Positions 20,171-29,188 of a stretch of 64,000 nt of DNA are shown in pieces. Below the pieces are notes generated by a model. The model saw nothing but the letters and a program-made list of their open reading frames with translations. It had not been told where the DNA came from and did no database searches. The stretch spans positions 397,001-461,000 of the forward strand of contig NZ_CP029552.1 of NCBI RefSeq assembly GCF_003173775.1. Direction: 5' to 3'. Source of the stretch: Methylobacterium sp. 17Sr1-1 (GTDB lineage Bacteria > Pseudomonadota > Alphaproteobacteria > Rhizobiales > Beijerinckiaceae). Made by a program: the position numbers and the translations under genes. Numbering within the stretch: position 1 is the stretch's first letter; each line of letters begins with the position of its first letter.

Positions 20171-21151
20171 TCAGGCCGCCCGCCGCACCGAGAGGCGCAG
20201 GCGCGGATCGACGATGGTGTAGAGGAGATCGACCACGAGGTTGATCGACACGAAGATGAGGGCGACGAGCAGCAGGTAGGCGGCCATGATCGGCACGTCG
20301 ACGTTCTGCACCGCCTGCACGAAGAGCAGGCCCATGCCGGGCCACTGAAAGACCGTCTCGGTGATGATCGAGAAGGCGATGATCGAGCCGAGCTGGAGGC
20401 CCGCGACCGTGATGACCGGGACCAGGGTGTTCTTCAGCGCGTGGCCGAAATGGATCGAGCGGGTGGTGAGGCCGCGTGCCCGGGCGAAGCGGATGTAGTC
20501 GGTGCGCAGAACCTCCAGCATCTCGGCCCGGACGAGGCGCATGATCAGCGTCATCTGAAAAAGCCCGAGGGTGATCGAGGGCAGGATCAGGGCCTTCCAG
20601 CCCGATACCGTCAGGAAGCCGGTGGTCCACCAGCCGATCCGCACCGTGTCGCCGCGGCCGTAGGACGGAAGCCAGCCGAGCGTCACCGAGAACAGGAAGA
20701 TCAGCAGGATGCCGATCAGGAAGGTCGGCAGCGAGACGCCGACGAGCGAGATCGCCTGGAGGATCTTGGCGAAGGCGCTGTGGCGGTGCAGCGCCGAGTA
20801 CACCCCCATCAGGATGCCGGCGGTGAGCGCGAACAGGGTGGCGCAGAGCGCGAGTTCGAGCGTCGCGGGCATGCGCTCGGCGAGCAGCGTCGAGACCGGC
20901 TGGCGGAACTGGTACGAGTTGCCGAACTGGCCGCGCACGGCGTTCCCGGCGTAGCGGGCGAACTGCACCAGCACCGGATCGTCGAGGCCGAGGCTCTGGC
21001 GGATCTGCAGCCGCTCGGCATAGGGCGTGTCCGGCGCCACGAGCTGGTTCACCGGATCGCCGGCGAAGCGGAACATCGCGAAGGCGATCAGCCCGACCGC
21101 CAGCAGCACCCCGACGGATTGCAGCAGGCGGCGGAGAATGAAGGCGAGCAT
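20171..21151 (-). CDS. dppB: Dipeptide ABC transporter permease (DppB type)
   Basis: The 326-residue permease begins MLAFILRRLLQSVGVL, the normal DppB N-terminus, and has six membrane segments. The coupling loop is in RFARARGLTTRSIHFGHALKN. The family motif GDPVNQLVAPDTPYAERL follows the first helix. I use the ATG at 21151; upstream in-frame codons do not encode a membrane anchor. Between this gene and the binding-protein gene lies a 350-base gap with a large inverted repeat. Confidence 0.93.
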   Translation of the reverse strand: MLAFILRRLLQSVGVLLAVGLIAFAMFRFAGDPVNQLVAPDTPYAERLQIRQSLGLDDPVLVQFARYAGNAVRGQFGNSYQFRQPVSTLLAERMPATLELALCATLFALTAGILMGVYSALHRHSAFAKILQAISLVGVSLPTFLIGILLIFLFSVTLGWLPSYGRGDTVRIGWWTTGFLTVSGWKALILPSITLGLFQMTLIMRLVRAEMLEVLRTDYIRFARARGLTTRSIHFGHALKNTLVPVITVAGLQLGSIIAFSIITETVFQWPGMGLLFVQAVQNVDVPIMAAYLLLVALIFVSINLVVDLLYTIVDPRLRLSVRRAA

Positions 21152-21277
21152 GAGGGGTTTTTCTTGGGTTCTGGTGTGGTCCGAGACATCTCGGAGTTTT
21201 CGCTGGAAGGACGCGAGATCCGGCGTGGGTGGGCCGGTCAACGCATTCCCCCATCAACAAAAATGGCGCCGGGACCT

Positions 21278-21460
21278 CCTCTCCCCGCGGGCGGGGAGAG
21301 GGCTGCTGACCCCTTGCCGGGTCAGCAGCAAGCCCGAAGGGCGAGGGTGAGGGGGTGTTTCCGGAAGAGCCACATCCGGTACCACCCCCTCACCCTCGGC
21401 TGCCGCCTCGCTGCATTCCCTGAACGGGAACACAGCCCTCTCCCCGCCCGCGGGGAGAGG
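21278..21460. repeat. Intergenic inverted repeat (family E)
   Basis: CCTCTCCCCGCGGGCGGGG at the left end and CCCGCCCGCGGGGAGAGG at the right end are mirrored about 180 bases apart. A further inner stem GCTGCTGACCC/GGGTCAGCAGC lies at about 21301-21328, and the segments GAGGGTGAGGGGGTG and CACCCCCTCACCCTC are also mirrored. It fills the gap 21152-21501 inside the peptide ABC operon and may set the ratio of binding protein to permease. No gene is visible in the gap. Confidence 0.85.
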
Positions 21461-21501
21461 TGAATGCGCACAGCCCGGTCGCCCGAACCTTCAGGAGCGC
21501 C

Positions 21502-23109
21502 TCACGGCTCCTTCGACACCCAGTACAGCATCATCTGGTTGTCGGCGCGGGGCACCAGCTTGACCTTCTTCGACACGCCCCAGGCCAGGGCCTGCTGGTG
21601 AAGCGGGATGTAGCCGAAATCCGCCATGACGATGTCGTAGGCCTGCTTGATCATCAGGTTGCGGGCCTCCTGGTCGGTCTCGCGCTCGATCTTGTCGGCG
21701 AGCGCATCGACCTTCGGGTTGCAGTAGTTCCCGAGGTTGGTGGTGCCGCGCGGCGAGGCCTTGTCGGTGCGGCAGCCGGCGATCTCGTACAGGATGTTGT
21801 GCGAGTCCATCGACGACGGCGTCCACCCCAGCATGTAGAACGAGGTGTCGAAGGCGGGCTTGAGGATCTTGGCGAAGTACTTCGCCTTGGGCTGGGCGAT
21901 CAGGTTCACCTTGACGCCGACCCGGGCGAGCATCGAGGTGATGGCCTGGCAGATCGCCTCGTCGTTGACGTAGCGGTCGTTCGGGCAGTCGAGGGGCACC
22001 TCGAAGCCGTTGGGGTAGCCGGCCTCGGCGAGCAGCGCCTTGGCCTTGTTCGGGTCGTAGGCCGGGCGCTTGAACTCACCCGCCAGCGGGAAGAGCGGCG
22101 GGGCGATCAGCAGGGCCGCCGGGGTGGCCTGGCCGCGCATGACGCGCTTGACGATGGCATCCTCGTCGATGGCGCGGAAGAAGGCCTCGCGCACCCGCAC
22201 GTCCTTGAACGGGTTCTTGCCCTTGACGTTGGAGCCGCGCAGCTCGTCGCTGGTCTGGTCCATGCCGAGATAGATCGTGCGCAGCTCGGGCGCGTTGACC
22301 ACGACCGCGTTGGCGCTGGAGCTCACCCGGCTCTGGTCCTGGAGCGGCACCGGATCGACCCAGTCGACCTCGCCCGAGAGGAGCGCGGCGACGCGGGTGG
22401 CATCGTTGCCGATCGTGGTGAAGATCGCCTCGTCGATGTTCGACTCGACCTTGCCCCAGTAGCCGTCGAACTTCTTGAACACCGTGCGCACGCCGGGCTG
22501 GTGCTCGGTGATGGTGAACGGGCCGGTGCCGTTCTCGTGGAGTGCCGCGTAGCTCGGGGTCGAGGCCGAGACCGGGGTGGGCTTCAGGGCGTCGTGCTTC
22601 TCGGCCCAGGCCTTCGACATGATGTACCAGCCGCCGAACTGGTACAGGGCGATGGGATTGGGGTTCTTCAGCACCATGTCGACGGTATGGTCGTCCACCT
22701 TCACGAAGGTGGCGTCCGCCGGCACGTTGGTCTGGAAGTTCGAGCCCGGCGCCCGCACGCGCTCGGCGGAGAAGATCACGTCGTCGGCGGTGAAGGGCGA
22801 GCCGTCGTGAAACTTGACGTTCTTACGAAGCTTGAAGCGGTAGCGGGTCGGCTCCGGGGTTTCCCACGACTCGGCGAGGCCCGGGACCAGCTTCAGGTCC
22901 TTGTCGCGGGTGACGAGCGACTCGTAGACCGCGCCGTGCGCCGCGATCGTGAACGTCTCTTTCAGGGTGTACGGGTCGAGGGACTTGAGGTCGCCCTGGA
23001 AGGCGAACCGGAACGTATTGGCGGCCGAGGCCGGCAGAGCGCCCAAGCCCACGAGGGCGGTGGCGGCGGCGAGGCAGGCCAGCAGCGGACGGGACTTCAG
23101 GAACGACAT
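21502..23109 (-). CDS. Peptide ABC transporter substrate-binding protein (family 5)
   Basis: This 535-residue periplasmic protein starts with a signal peptide (residues 1-29, ending LPASAAN). It has family-5 features: FRFAFQGDLKSLDPYT, the signature LVPGLAESWE, RKNVKFHDGSPFTADDV and, later, VREAFFRAIDEDAIVKRV. It captures di- or oligopeptides, or related small molecules, for the DppBCDF-type importer encoded downstream. It is divergent from an M20 amidohydrolase, which suggests that the ligand is an N-acyl or peptide-like compound hydrolysed after uptake. I use the ATG at 23109 because it places the signal peptide at the N-terminus. Confidence 0.92.
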   Translation of the reverse strand: MSFLKSRPLLACLAAATALVGLGALPASAANTFRFAFQGDLKSLDPYTLKETFTIAAHGAVYESLVTRDKDLKLVPGLAESWETPEPTRYRFKLRKNVKFHDGSPFTADDVIFSAERVRAPGSNFQTNVPADATFVKVDDHTVDMVLKNPNPIALYQFGGWYIMSKAWAEKHDALKPTPVSASTPSYAALHENGTGPFTITEHQPGVRTVFKKFDGYWGKVESNIDEAIFTTIGNDATRVAALLSGEVDWVDPVPLQDQSRVSSSANAVVVNAPELRTIYLGMDQTSDELRGSNVKGKNPFKDVRVREAFFRAIDEDAIVKRVMRGQATPAALLIAPPLFPLAGEFKRPAYDPNKAKALLAEAGYPNGFEVPLDCPNDRYVNDEAICQAITSMLARVGVKVNLIAQPKAKYFAKILKPAFDTSFYMLGWTPSSMDSHNILYEIAGCRTDKASPRGTTNLGNYCNPKVDALADKIERETDQEARNLMIKQAYDIVMADFGYIPLHQQALAWGVSKKVKLVPRADNQMMLYWVSKEP

Positions 23110-23398
23110 CGACGGGCACACTCCGCGGGGGAACCAAGCTCTTACTAGAGCCTTCCGGCGCCACAGGCGACGCCGGAATGATGAAAAATGATGCACCATC
23201 CCGTCCCGTCCCGCCAGACGGCGGGCGGGGAGCGGGACGATCGCGCAGCCCTAACAAGTCCCGGGCCAACCGGCCACGGGCCATGCGCCCCATGCGGGTC
23301 CGCGACATTCGCGAGCCGTGGAAAGGAGTTGACCGGACGGCTGTCTGCCTGTTGCATCCTGCGCGCAAGTTCCCGCCTCGATATGAGCGTATTGTCAC

Positions 23399-24568
23399 AT
23401 GCCCGTCATCAACCGCGTCGCCGCCCTCGCCGACGAGATCACGGCCTGGCGCCGCGACTTCCACCAGCATCCCGAGCTGCTGTTCGCCCTCGACCGCACC
23501 TCCGGCCTGGTGGCCGAGCGGCTGCGGGCCTTCGGCTGCGACGAGGTGGTGACGGGCTTGGGCAAGACAGGCGTCGTCGGCGTGATCCGCGGCCGCAATA
23601 CCGGCTCGGGCAAGGTCATCGGCCTGCGCGCCGACATGGACGCCCTGCCGATCGAGGAGACGAGCGGCGTGCCGCACCGCTCGACCGTGCCGGGGACGAT
23701 GCACGCCTGCGGCCATGACGGCCACACCGCGATGCTGCTCGGCGCCGCCAAGTACCTCGCCGAGACCCGCAACTTCGACGGCACGGCGATCGTGATCTTC
23801 CAGCCGGCGGAAGAGGGCGGCGGCGGCGCCGACGTCATGCTGAAGGAGGGCCTGATGGAGCGCTTCGGCATCCAGGAGGTCTACGGCCTGCACAACAAGC
23901 CGGGTCTGCCGCTCGGCAGCTTCGCGATCCGCCCCGGCGCGATCATGGCGGCGGCCGACCGGATCACCATCACGGTCAACGGCAAGGGCGGCCATGCGGC
24001 GGCCCCGCACGAGTGCATCGACCCGGTGCTGGTCGCCTCCCACATCGTCACCGCGCTGCAGTCGATCGCCTCACGCACGATCGACCCGGTGTCTTCGGCC
24101 GTGATCTCGGTCACGCAGGTCAAGGCCGGCGACGCCTTCAACGTGATCCCGGAATTCGCGATCCTCAACGGCACGGTGCGCACCCTGTCGGAGAGCGTCC
24201 GCGACACCTGCGAGGCGCGCATCGCGCAAGTCGCCTCGAACGTCGCCGCCGCCTTCGGCGCCACCGCGACCGTCGATTACGGCCGCGGCTACCCGGTGAC
24301 CGCGAACGATCCGGCGAAGGCGATGTTCATGGCCGACGTCGCCGCGGAGGTCTCGGGCGAAGGTGCGGTCGAGCGCGCGGTCCAGCCGATGATGGGCGCG
24401 GAGGACTTTTCGTACATGCTGAACGCGCGCCCCGGCGCCTACATCTTCCTCGGCACCGGCCCCGGCGCCGGCCTGCACCACCCGGCCTACGACTTCAACG
24501 ACGAGGCCGCGCCCTACGGCGTGTCGCTGTTCGCCCGGGTGATCGAGCGGGCGATGCCGGCTGCGTGA
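23399..24568 (+). CDS. M20 family amidohydrolase (hippurate/N-acyl-amino-acid hydrolase type)
   Basis: The 389-residue enzyme belongs to peptidase family M20D. Metal and catalytic motifs are LRADMDALPIEE, MHACGHDGHTAML, FQPAEEGGGGA with the catalytic Glu pair, the dimerisation-domain GKGGHAAAPHECIDPV, and the C-terminal MMGAEDFSYM. It probably releases an amino acid from an acylated or amidated substrate in the cytoplasm. It is transcribed divergently from the peptide importer across a 289-base gap, so uptake and hydrolysis of one ligand is a sensible model. The ATG at 23399 gives the standard N-terminus. Confidence 0.9.
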   Translation: MPVINRVAALADEITAWRRDFHQHPELLFALDRTSGLVAERLRAFGCDEVVTGLGKTGVVGVIRGRNTGSGKVIGLRADMDALPIEETSGVPHRSTVPGTMHACGHDGHTAMLLGAAKYLAETRNFDGTAIVIFQPAEEGGGGADVMLKEGLMERFGIQEVYGLHNKPGLPLGSFAIRPGAIMAAADRITITVNGKGGHAAAPHECIDPVLVASHIVTALQSIASRTIDPVSSAVISVTQVKAGDAFNVIPEFAILNGTVRTLSESVRDTCEARIAQVASNVAAAFGATATVDYGRGYPVTANDPAKAMFMADVAAEVSGEGAVERAVQPMMGAEDFSYMLNARPGAYIFLGTGPGAGLHHPAYDFNDEAAPYGVSLFARVIERAMPAA

Positions 24569-24719
24569 GGACGGAGCGCATCGTCGGACGGACGCGTCCG
24601 GCGGTGCGCCCGACCGGGGCCTTCCTCCGCCGCGACGCATCCCCGCTCGCCTCCGGCTCGCGCGGCCTCATATGGCTCGGGCATGGCGGACCGCCGCCGC
24701 GAGAGCCCCGAGGAACCCG

Positions 24720-26037
24720 ATGCCCCGCTTGCTGCCGATTCTCGCCCTGTCCGCCGCGCTCGGGATGCCGCCCGCCCTCGCCCTGGAGGCCTCCGGGGCC
24801 GGTCGCGGCGGCGGGCTCGATCTTGAACGGCTCGACGTCGGCGGCCCGATCACGGCCCGCGGCAGCCTTACCGTCGGCAGCGGCTGCCAACCCACCGACG
24901 GCGCCTTCGCCACCGATGGGACCCTCAGCTGGCAGCCGAGCTGCTTCGGGACATTCATCGTCAGCGGGATCGGCAGCAAGGTCTACGCGACGCGCGGCAC
25001 CGGGAAGGACGCCGACGGGGCCCCGCAATCCAATGGGTACACTCCGCTCTTGGTCCAGTTCCAGGCCGACGGCGCGATCAAGCGCGAGATGAACGGGATG
25101 TTCATCAATGCGGATGTGGTTGGTGGTGCGGTCTCGGCGGCGGAACTCAATACGACCAACACCACCGGCCAGCTCATCTCGCTGCGTCAGCGTCCCGGCC
25201 CGAACGGCGAGCGGCCTCCAACCGTGGGGGCACAACATCGACCTGCACATCGCTCCCGGCTCCGGCAACGTCCAAAGCTGGGGCGTCGAGTACGACATGA
25301 ACAACTTCAACAAGGATTGCGGGCCGGGCGGCGGCTGCCTGTCGGCCGGCATCTTCTTCAACGGGATTAGCGGCGCCCCGAACACGGCTTGGATCTACTC
25401 CGGCGGGGGAACGACGAACACCTACAAGGGCAGCGTCACGGTCGCCAAAAACTCGGTCAACTGGGTTTCGGGCGCGAAATTCGTGCCGGCGATCTACGGC
25501 ATCCGCCTCGGCGACAAGTTCTATCGCGCCCATTACGTCAGCCCGACTCAGCTCGCCGGAGACGTGGCGATTCCCGATACGTCGTCGCCCGTGGGCTACA
25601 CGGCGCAGAATGCCATGGTCCACAATGGCATCTATCTTCAGGGTGACAACAACGTCTCGGACTCCGACTTCATCTCGGCGACCAGCGCCTATCACGGCAT
25701 CAACATCAGCGGCCATCACCACGTCGCGTTCAACGCGTCGGGCGACAGCGCCCCCTACGTCCTGCTGGCGCGGCCGGGGCAGAGCCTCTGTCTCAACGGC
25801 TTCGACGGGTGCGTGAGCGACGACGGAACCGGTCTCGTCTACGGACAGAAGGGACGGCGCGTGTTTCAGGCCGAGCTGCACCGCATGACCGTGAGCGGCT
25901 TCCTCAATTCGCCGCTCGCCACGCCGCCCTCGTCCAGGGCCGCGTGCGCGCCCGGGGATTGGGCGCACGACGTCAACTTCGTCTATACCTGTGTCGCCCC
26001 CAATACCTGGAAGCGCGCCGCCCTCTCGTCCTGGTGA
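24720..26037 (+). pseudogene. Secreted hypothetical protein, disrupted by a frameshift
   Basis: The frame from ATG 24720 (preceded by GAGGAA) gives a signal peptide MPRLLPILALSAALG and a Gly/Thr-rich domain that reads sensibly to RQRPGPNG at about 25208. The following sense sequence SGLQPWGHNIDLHIAPG continues in the next frame and runs to 26037. One extra base near 25209 explains this; removing it joins the two parts into a protein of about 438 residues. I do not recognise the family. The repeated NGIYLQGDNN and NISGHHHVAFNASGD phrases look like a parallel beta-helix or surface protein. It is either a recent pseudogene or a sequencing error. Confidence 0.7.
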
Positions 26038-26054
26038 GAGCGGGCCGGCGCCTC

Positions 26055-26090
26055 ATACGAAATCCGGAAGTGATCTTCCGGATTTCGTAT
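26055..26090. repeat. Perfect 16-bp hairpin between convergent genes
   Basis: ATACGAAATCCGGAAG and CTTCCGGATTTCGTAT are perfect 16-base arms around TGAT. The last base overlaps the stop codon of the aldehyde dehydrogenase gene, and the hairpin begins 17 bases after the secreted-protein gene. It could serve as a two-way terminator, though it lacks T-runs. Confidence 0.8.
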
Positions 26091-27619
26091 CACACCTCGA
26101 ACGTCACGCCCTGCGCCAGCGGCAGGGTCTTGCCGTAATTGATGGTGTTGGTGGCCCGCCGCATGTAGGCCTTCCAGGAATCGGAGCCCGCCTCGCGACC
26201 GCCGCCGGTCTCCTTCTCGCCGCCGAAGGCGCCGCCGATCTCGGCGCCGGACGGGCCGATATTGACGTTGGCGATGCCGCAATCGGAGCCGGACGCCGAC
26301 AGGAAGATCTCGGCCTCGGACAGGTCACGGGTGAAGATCGAGGAGGACAGGCCGGCCGCGACCGCGTTCTGGGCGGCGATGGCCGCGTCGAGGTCGCCGT
26401 AGCGCGTCACGTAGAGGATCGGCGCGAAGGTCTCGCGGCGCATCGGGCCGGCCTGCTCGGGCATCTCGACGAGGGCCGGGCGGACGTAAGCGGCGGCCTC
26501 GCCGCGGATGTCGCGCAGGCGCTCGCCGCCATGCACGGTGCCGCCGATGGCGCGGGCCTCGTCGAGGGCACGCGCCATGCCGTCGGCGGCCGTGCCATCG
26601 ATCAGCGGGCCGATCAAGGTGGCGGGGTCGCGCGGGTCGCCGATCCGCACCGAGCCGTAGGCCGCCTTCAGCCGCGGGACGAGCGCGTCGTAGACCGAGT
26701 CGTGCACGAAGAGCCGCCGCAGGGTGGTGCAGCGCTGGCCGGCGGTGCCCATCGCCGCGAAGGCGATGGCGCGTAAGCTCAGGTCGAGATCGGCGGAGGG
26801 CGCCACGATGGCGGCGTTGTTGCCGCCGAGCTCCAGGATCGCCCGGGCGAAGCGGGCGGCGAGCTTCGGGGCCACCTGCCGGCCCATCGCGGTCGAGCCG
26901 GTGGCGGAGACGAGCGCCACCCGCTCGTCCTCGACCAGGCGCTCGCCGAGCTCCCGGCCGCCGATCAGGAGCCCGAGCAGGCCCTCGGGGGCGTCCGCGC
27001 CGAAGCGCTTCATCGCCTTCGTGGCCAGCGCGTGGACGGCGAGCGCCGTGAGCGAGGTTTTTTCCGACGGCTTCCAGATGACGGGATCGCCGCAGACGAG
27101 GGCGAGCGCGGCGTTCCAGGACCACACCGCCACGGGGAAGTTGAACGCCGTGATGACGCCGCACACCCCGAGCGGGTGCCAGACCTCCATCATCCGGTGG
27201 TCCGGCCGCTCGGTGGCGATGGTGAGGCCGTGCAATTGCCGCGACAGGCCGACGGCGAAGTCGCAGATGTCGATCATCTCCTGGACCTCGCCGAGGCCCT
27301 CCGACAGGATCTTGCCGGCCTCGAGCGTCACCAGACGGCCGAGATCGTCCTTGTGGGCGCGCAGCTCCTCGCCGAGCAGCCGCACCAGCTCGCCCCGGCG
27401 CGGGCCCGGAACCCGGCGCCAGGCGAGGAAGGCTTGGATCGCGCCCGCCAGCGCCGCCTCGGCCTCCCCGGCCGTGGTCTGGCGCAAGGTCGCCACCACG
27501 CCGCCGTCGATCGGCGAGCGCGCCGGGAGCCCGTCCTCCGCGAAGGCCGCGGCCGGGACGCCGAGGCGCTCCAGCACCGCCAGGGTGTCGTCGCGGACGG
27601 ACAGGATGGTGGGGGCCAT
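26090..27619 (-). CDS. Aldehyde dehydrogenase (ALDH7 / aminoadipate-semialdehyde type)
   Basis: This 509-residue NAD(P)-dependent enzyme oxidises an aldehyde to its acid. It shows ITAFNFPVAVWSWN, WKPSEKTSLTA, GSTAMGRQV, the catalytic Glu in LELGGNNAAIV, the catalytic Cys in AGQRCTTLRRLF, and ETFAPILYV. The GQRCTT motif and the C-terminal FGGEKETGGGREAGSDSWKAYMRR match the ALDH7 branch, whose bacterial members act in lysine catabolism on alpha-aminoadipate semialdehyde. No other lysine-degradation gene is nearby, so the substrate is an inference. The ATG at 27619 is preceded by GGAGAAA. The gene follows asd on the same strand after a terminator. Confidence 0.88.
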   Translation of the reverse strand: MAPTILSVRDDTLAVLERLGVPAAAFAEDGLPARSPIDGGVVATLRQTTAGEAEAALAGAIQAFLAWRRVPGPRRGELVRLLGEELRAHKDDLGRLVTLEAGKILSEGLGEVQEMIDICDFAVGLSRQLHGLTIATERPDHRMMEVWHPLGVCGVITAFNFPVAVWSWNAALALVCGDPVIWKPSEKTSLTALAVHALATKAMKRFGADAPEGLLGLLIGGRELGERLVEDERVALVSATGSTAMGRQVAPKLAARFARAILELGGNNAAIVAPSADLDLSLRAIAFAAMGTAGQRCTTLRRLFVHDSVYDALVPRLKAAYGSVRIGDPRDPATLIGPLIDGTAADGMARALDEARAIGGTVHGGERLRDIRGEAAAYVRPALVEMPEQAGPMRRETFAPILYVTRYGDLDAAIAAQNAVAAGLSSSIFTRDLSEAEIFLSASGSDCGIANVNIGPSGAEIGGAFGGEKETGGGREAGSDSWKAYMRRATNTINYGKTLPLAQGVTFEV

Positions 27620-27648
27620 GGGCGATTTCTCCGCGTCTGACGAAAGAC

Positions 27649-27672
27649 GGCCCGCCTCGGGGGAGGCGGGCC
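27649..27672 (-). terminator. Hairpin terminator downstream of asd
   Basis: GGCCCGCCTC at 27649-27658 pairs with GAGGCGGGCC at 27663-27672 around a four-base loop. Read on the minus strand it is followed by GTCTTTC, a weak T-rich tail. It lies 50 bases after the asd stop and 30 bases before the aldehyde dehydrogenase start. Confidence 0.6.
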
Positions 27673-27722
27673 GGGCACGATTCGCAATTCTTAAGGGATT
27701 TGATCCCGCTTCACAGCCTGGC

Positions 27723-28757
27723 TTACGCCGCCTTCTGCTTCGGGGAGATCAGCTTGCGGTTGACCAGCACCTCGGCGATCTGGACCGTGTTGAGCGCCGC
27801 GCCCTTGCGCAGGTTGTCCGACACGCACCAGAACGACAGGCCGTTCTCGACCGTGATGTCCTCGCGGATGCGCGAGATGTAGGTCGCGTCCTCGCCCGCC
27901 GCCTCGTGGGGGGTGATGTAGCCGCCGGGCTCGCGCTTGTCGTCGACCAGGATGCCGGGCGCCGAGCGCAGGATCTGGGTCGCTTCCTCCGCCGAGAGCG
28001 GGCGCTCGAACTCGACGTTCACCGCCTCCGAGTGGCCGATGAACACCGGCACGCGCACGCAGGTCGCCGTCAGCTTGATCTTGGGGTCGAGCATCTTCTT
28101 CGTCTCGGCCACCATCTTCCACTCTTCCTTGGTGGAGCCGTCCTCCATGAAGACGTCGATGTGCGGGATGACGTTGAAGGCGATGCGCTTGGTGAACTTC
28201 TGCACCTTGACCTCGCCGGCGGTGAACACCGCGCGGGTCTGGTTGAACAGCTCGTCCATCGCGTCCTTGCCGGCACCGGAGACCGACTGGTAGGTCGCGA
28301 CGACGACGCGCTTGATCGTGGCGGCCTCGTGCAGGGGCTTCAGGGCCACGACGAGCTGCGCGGTCGAGCAGTTCGGGTTGGCGATGATGTTCTTCTTGGT
28401 GAAGCCCGCGACGGCGTCGGCATTCACCTCGGGCACGATCAGCGGCACGTCGGAATCGTAGCGGAAGGCCGACGAGTTATCGATGACGACGCAGCCCTGC
28501 TGGCCGATGCGGGGCGACCACTCCTTCGAGGTCTCGCCGCCGGCCGACATCAGGCAGATGTCGGTGTCGGAGAAGTCGTACTGGTCGAGGGCCTGGACCT
28601 TCAGGGTCTTGTCGCCGAAGGACACCTCCTGGCCGAGGCTGCGGCGGGAGGCGAGCGCCACCACGGTGTCGGCCGGGAAGGCGCGCTCGGCCAGGATGTC
28701 GAGCATCTCGCGGCCCACATTGCCGGTGGCTCCGACGACGGCAACCTTGTAACCCAT
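27723..28757 (-). CDS. asd: Aspartate-semialdehyde dehydrogenase
   Basis: The 344-residue enzyme reduces aspartyl phosphate to aspartate semialdehyde, the branch point to lysine, diaminopimelate, methionine and threonine. It has the NADP-binding VVGATGNVGREML at the N-terminus, the catalytic Cys130 in NPNCSTAQL, SVSGAGKDAMDEL, FNVIPHIDVF, the substrate-binding RVPVFIGHSEAVNVEFE with its His, and the usual C-terminus. The length is normal. The ATG at 28757 follows GGAGCGATTGAG. A threonine-rich short frame and alternative stem-loops precede it and may regulate it. Confidence 0.96.
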   Translation of the reverse strand: MGYKVAVVGATGNVGREMLDILAERAFPADTVVALASRRSLGQEVSFGDKTLKVQALDQYDFSDTDICLMSAGGETSKEWSPRIGQQGCVVIDNSSAFRYDSDVPLIVPEVNADAVAGFTKKNIIANPNCSTAQLVVALKPLHEAATIKRVVVATYQSVSGAGKDAMDELFNQTRAVFTAGEVKVQKFTKRIAFNVIPHIDVFMEDGSTKEEWKMVAETKKMLDPKIKLTATCVRVPVFIGHSEAVNVEFERPLSAEEATQILRSAPGILVDDKREPGGYITPHEAAGEDATYISRIREDITVENGLSFWCVSDNLRKGAALNTVQIAEVLVNRKLISPKQKAA

Positions 28758-28782
28758 CTCAATCGCTCCAGTTCGGACTTGA

Positions 28783-28849
28783 CCCTCCCCGGACGATCTC
28801 AGGCGGGCTCTGAAGGAGCCCGGCCTCCGCCCGCCACGGACGGGGAGGG
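28783..28849 (-). promoter_or_regulatory. Alternative stem-loops in the asd leader
   Basis: Between the short leader frame and asd the transcript can form CCCTCCCCG/CGGGGAGGG (28783-28791 with 28841-28849). Inside this, one of two exclusive stems can form: CGGGCTC/GAGCCCG (28804-28810 with 28816-28822) or GGCGGGC/GCCCGCC (28802-28808 with 28829-28835). The two inner stems share the same strand, as in attenuator switches. There is no clear T-run, so control could be on translation or Rho-dependent. Confidence 0.4.
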
Positions 28850-28870
28850 ATCCGAGGACGACGCGAGGCT

Positions 28871-28933
28871 TCAGCCGGCGGCGGTAATCGCCGTCGTGGC
28901 TTTGCGTTTCGTCGTGGTCGACACAGGCCGCAT
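28871..28933 (-). CDS. Putative threonine-rich leader peptide of asd
   Basis: A 20-codon frame starts at ATG 28933, with GAGGA 11 bases upstream. Its peptide begins MRPVSTTT and continues with further Thr-Thr and Ile-Thr codons (ATTAIT), six Thr and one Ile in 20 residues. The enteric thrL leader peptide starts in a similar way (MKRISTT). It ends 113 bases before asd, an enzyme on the threonine pathway, with alternative stem-loops between. A role in attenuation by threonine or isoleucine supply is an inference. The rest of the 431-base gap (28934-29188) holds no other gene that I can support. Confidence 0.4.
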   Translation of the reverse strand: MRPVSTTTKRKATTAITAAG

Positions 28934-29188
28934 GGCGCGGTCAGTCCTCGGAAAAGGCGACACCCGAGATGGGGTGCGCGAGCGCGGGAAGCAACAGCCC
29001 GAACGTGCTCCCCCTGTCAAGGGCCGGATCGGGCTGCCGGCGACAGATTTCGCGTCCCGTCACTCGTTAGCGCCTCGTTCACCCTGACCCGGCGGACCCG
29101 GGGACAAGTCGGTGCGGATCAACGAAGTCGCTAAAATGCGATGCGACTTTCGGGAGCGACGTCCACGCGCGACCGGAGGAGCGACCCC

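Noticed and set aside
21278..21460. Family E repeat as a complete insertion sequence
   Set aside because: The element is under 200 bases and has no transposase frame; it is only an inverted-repeat structure.
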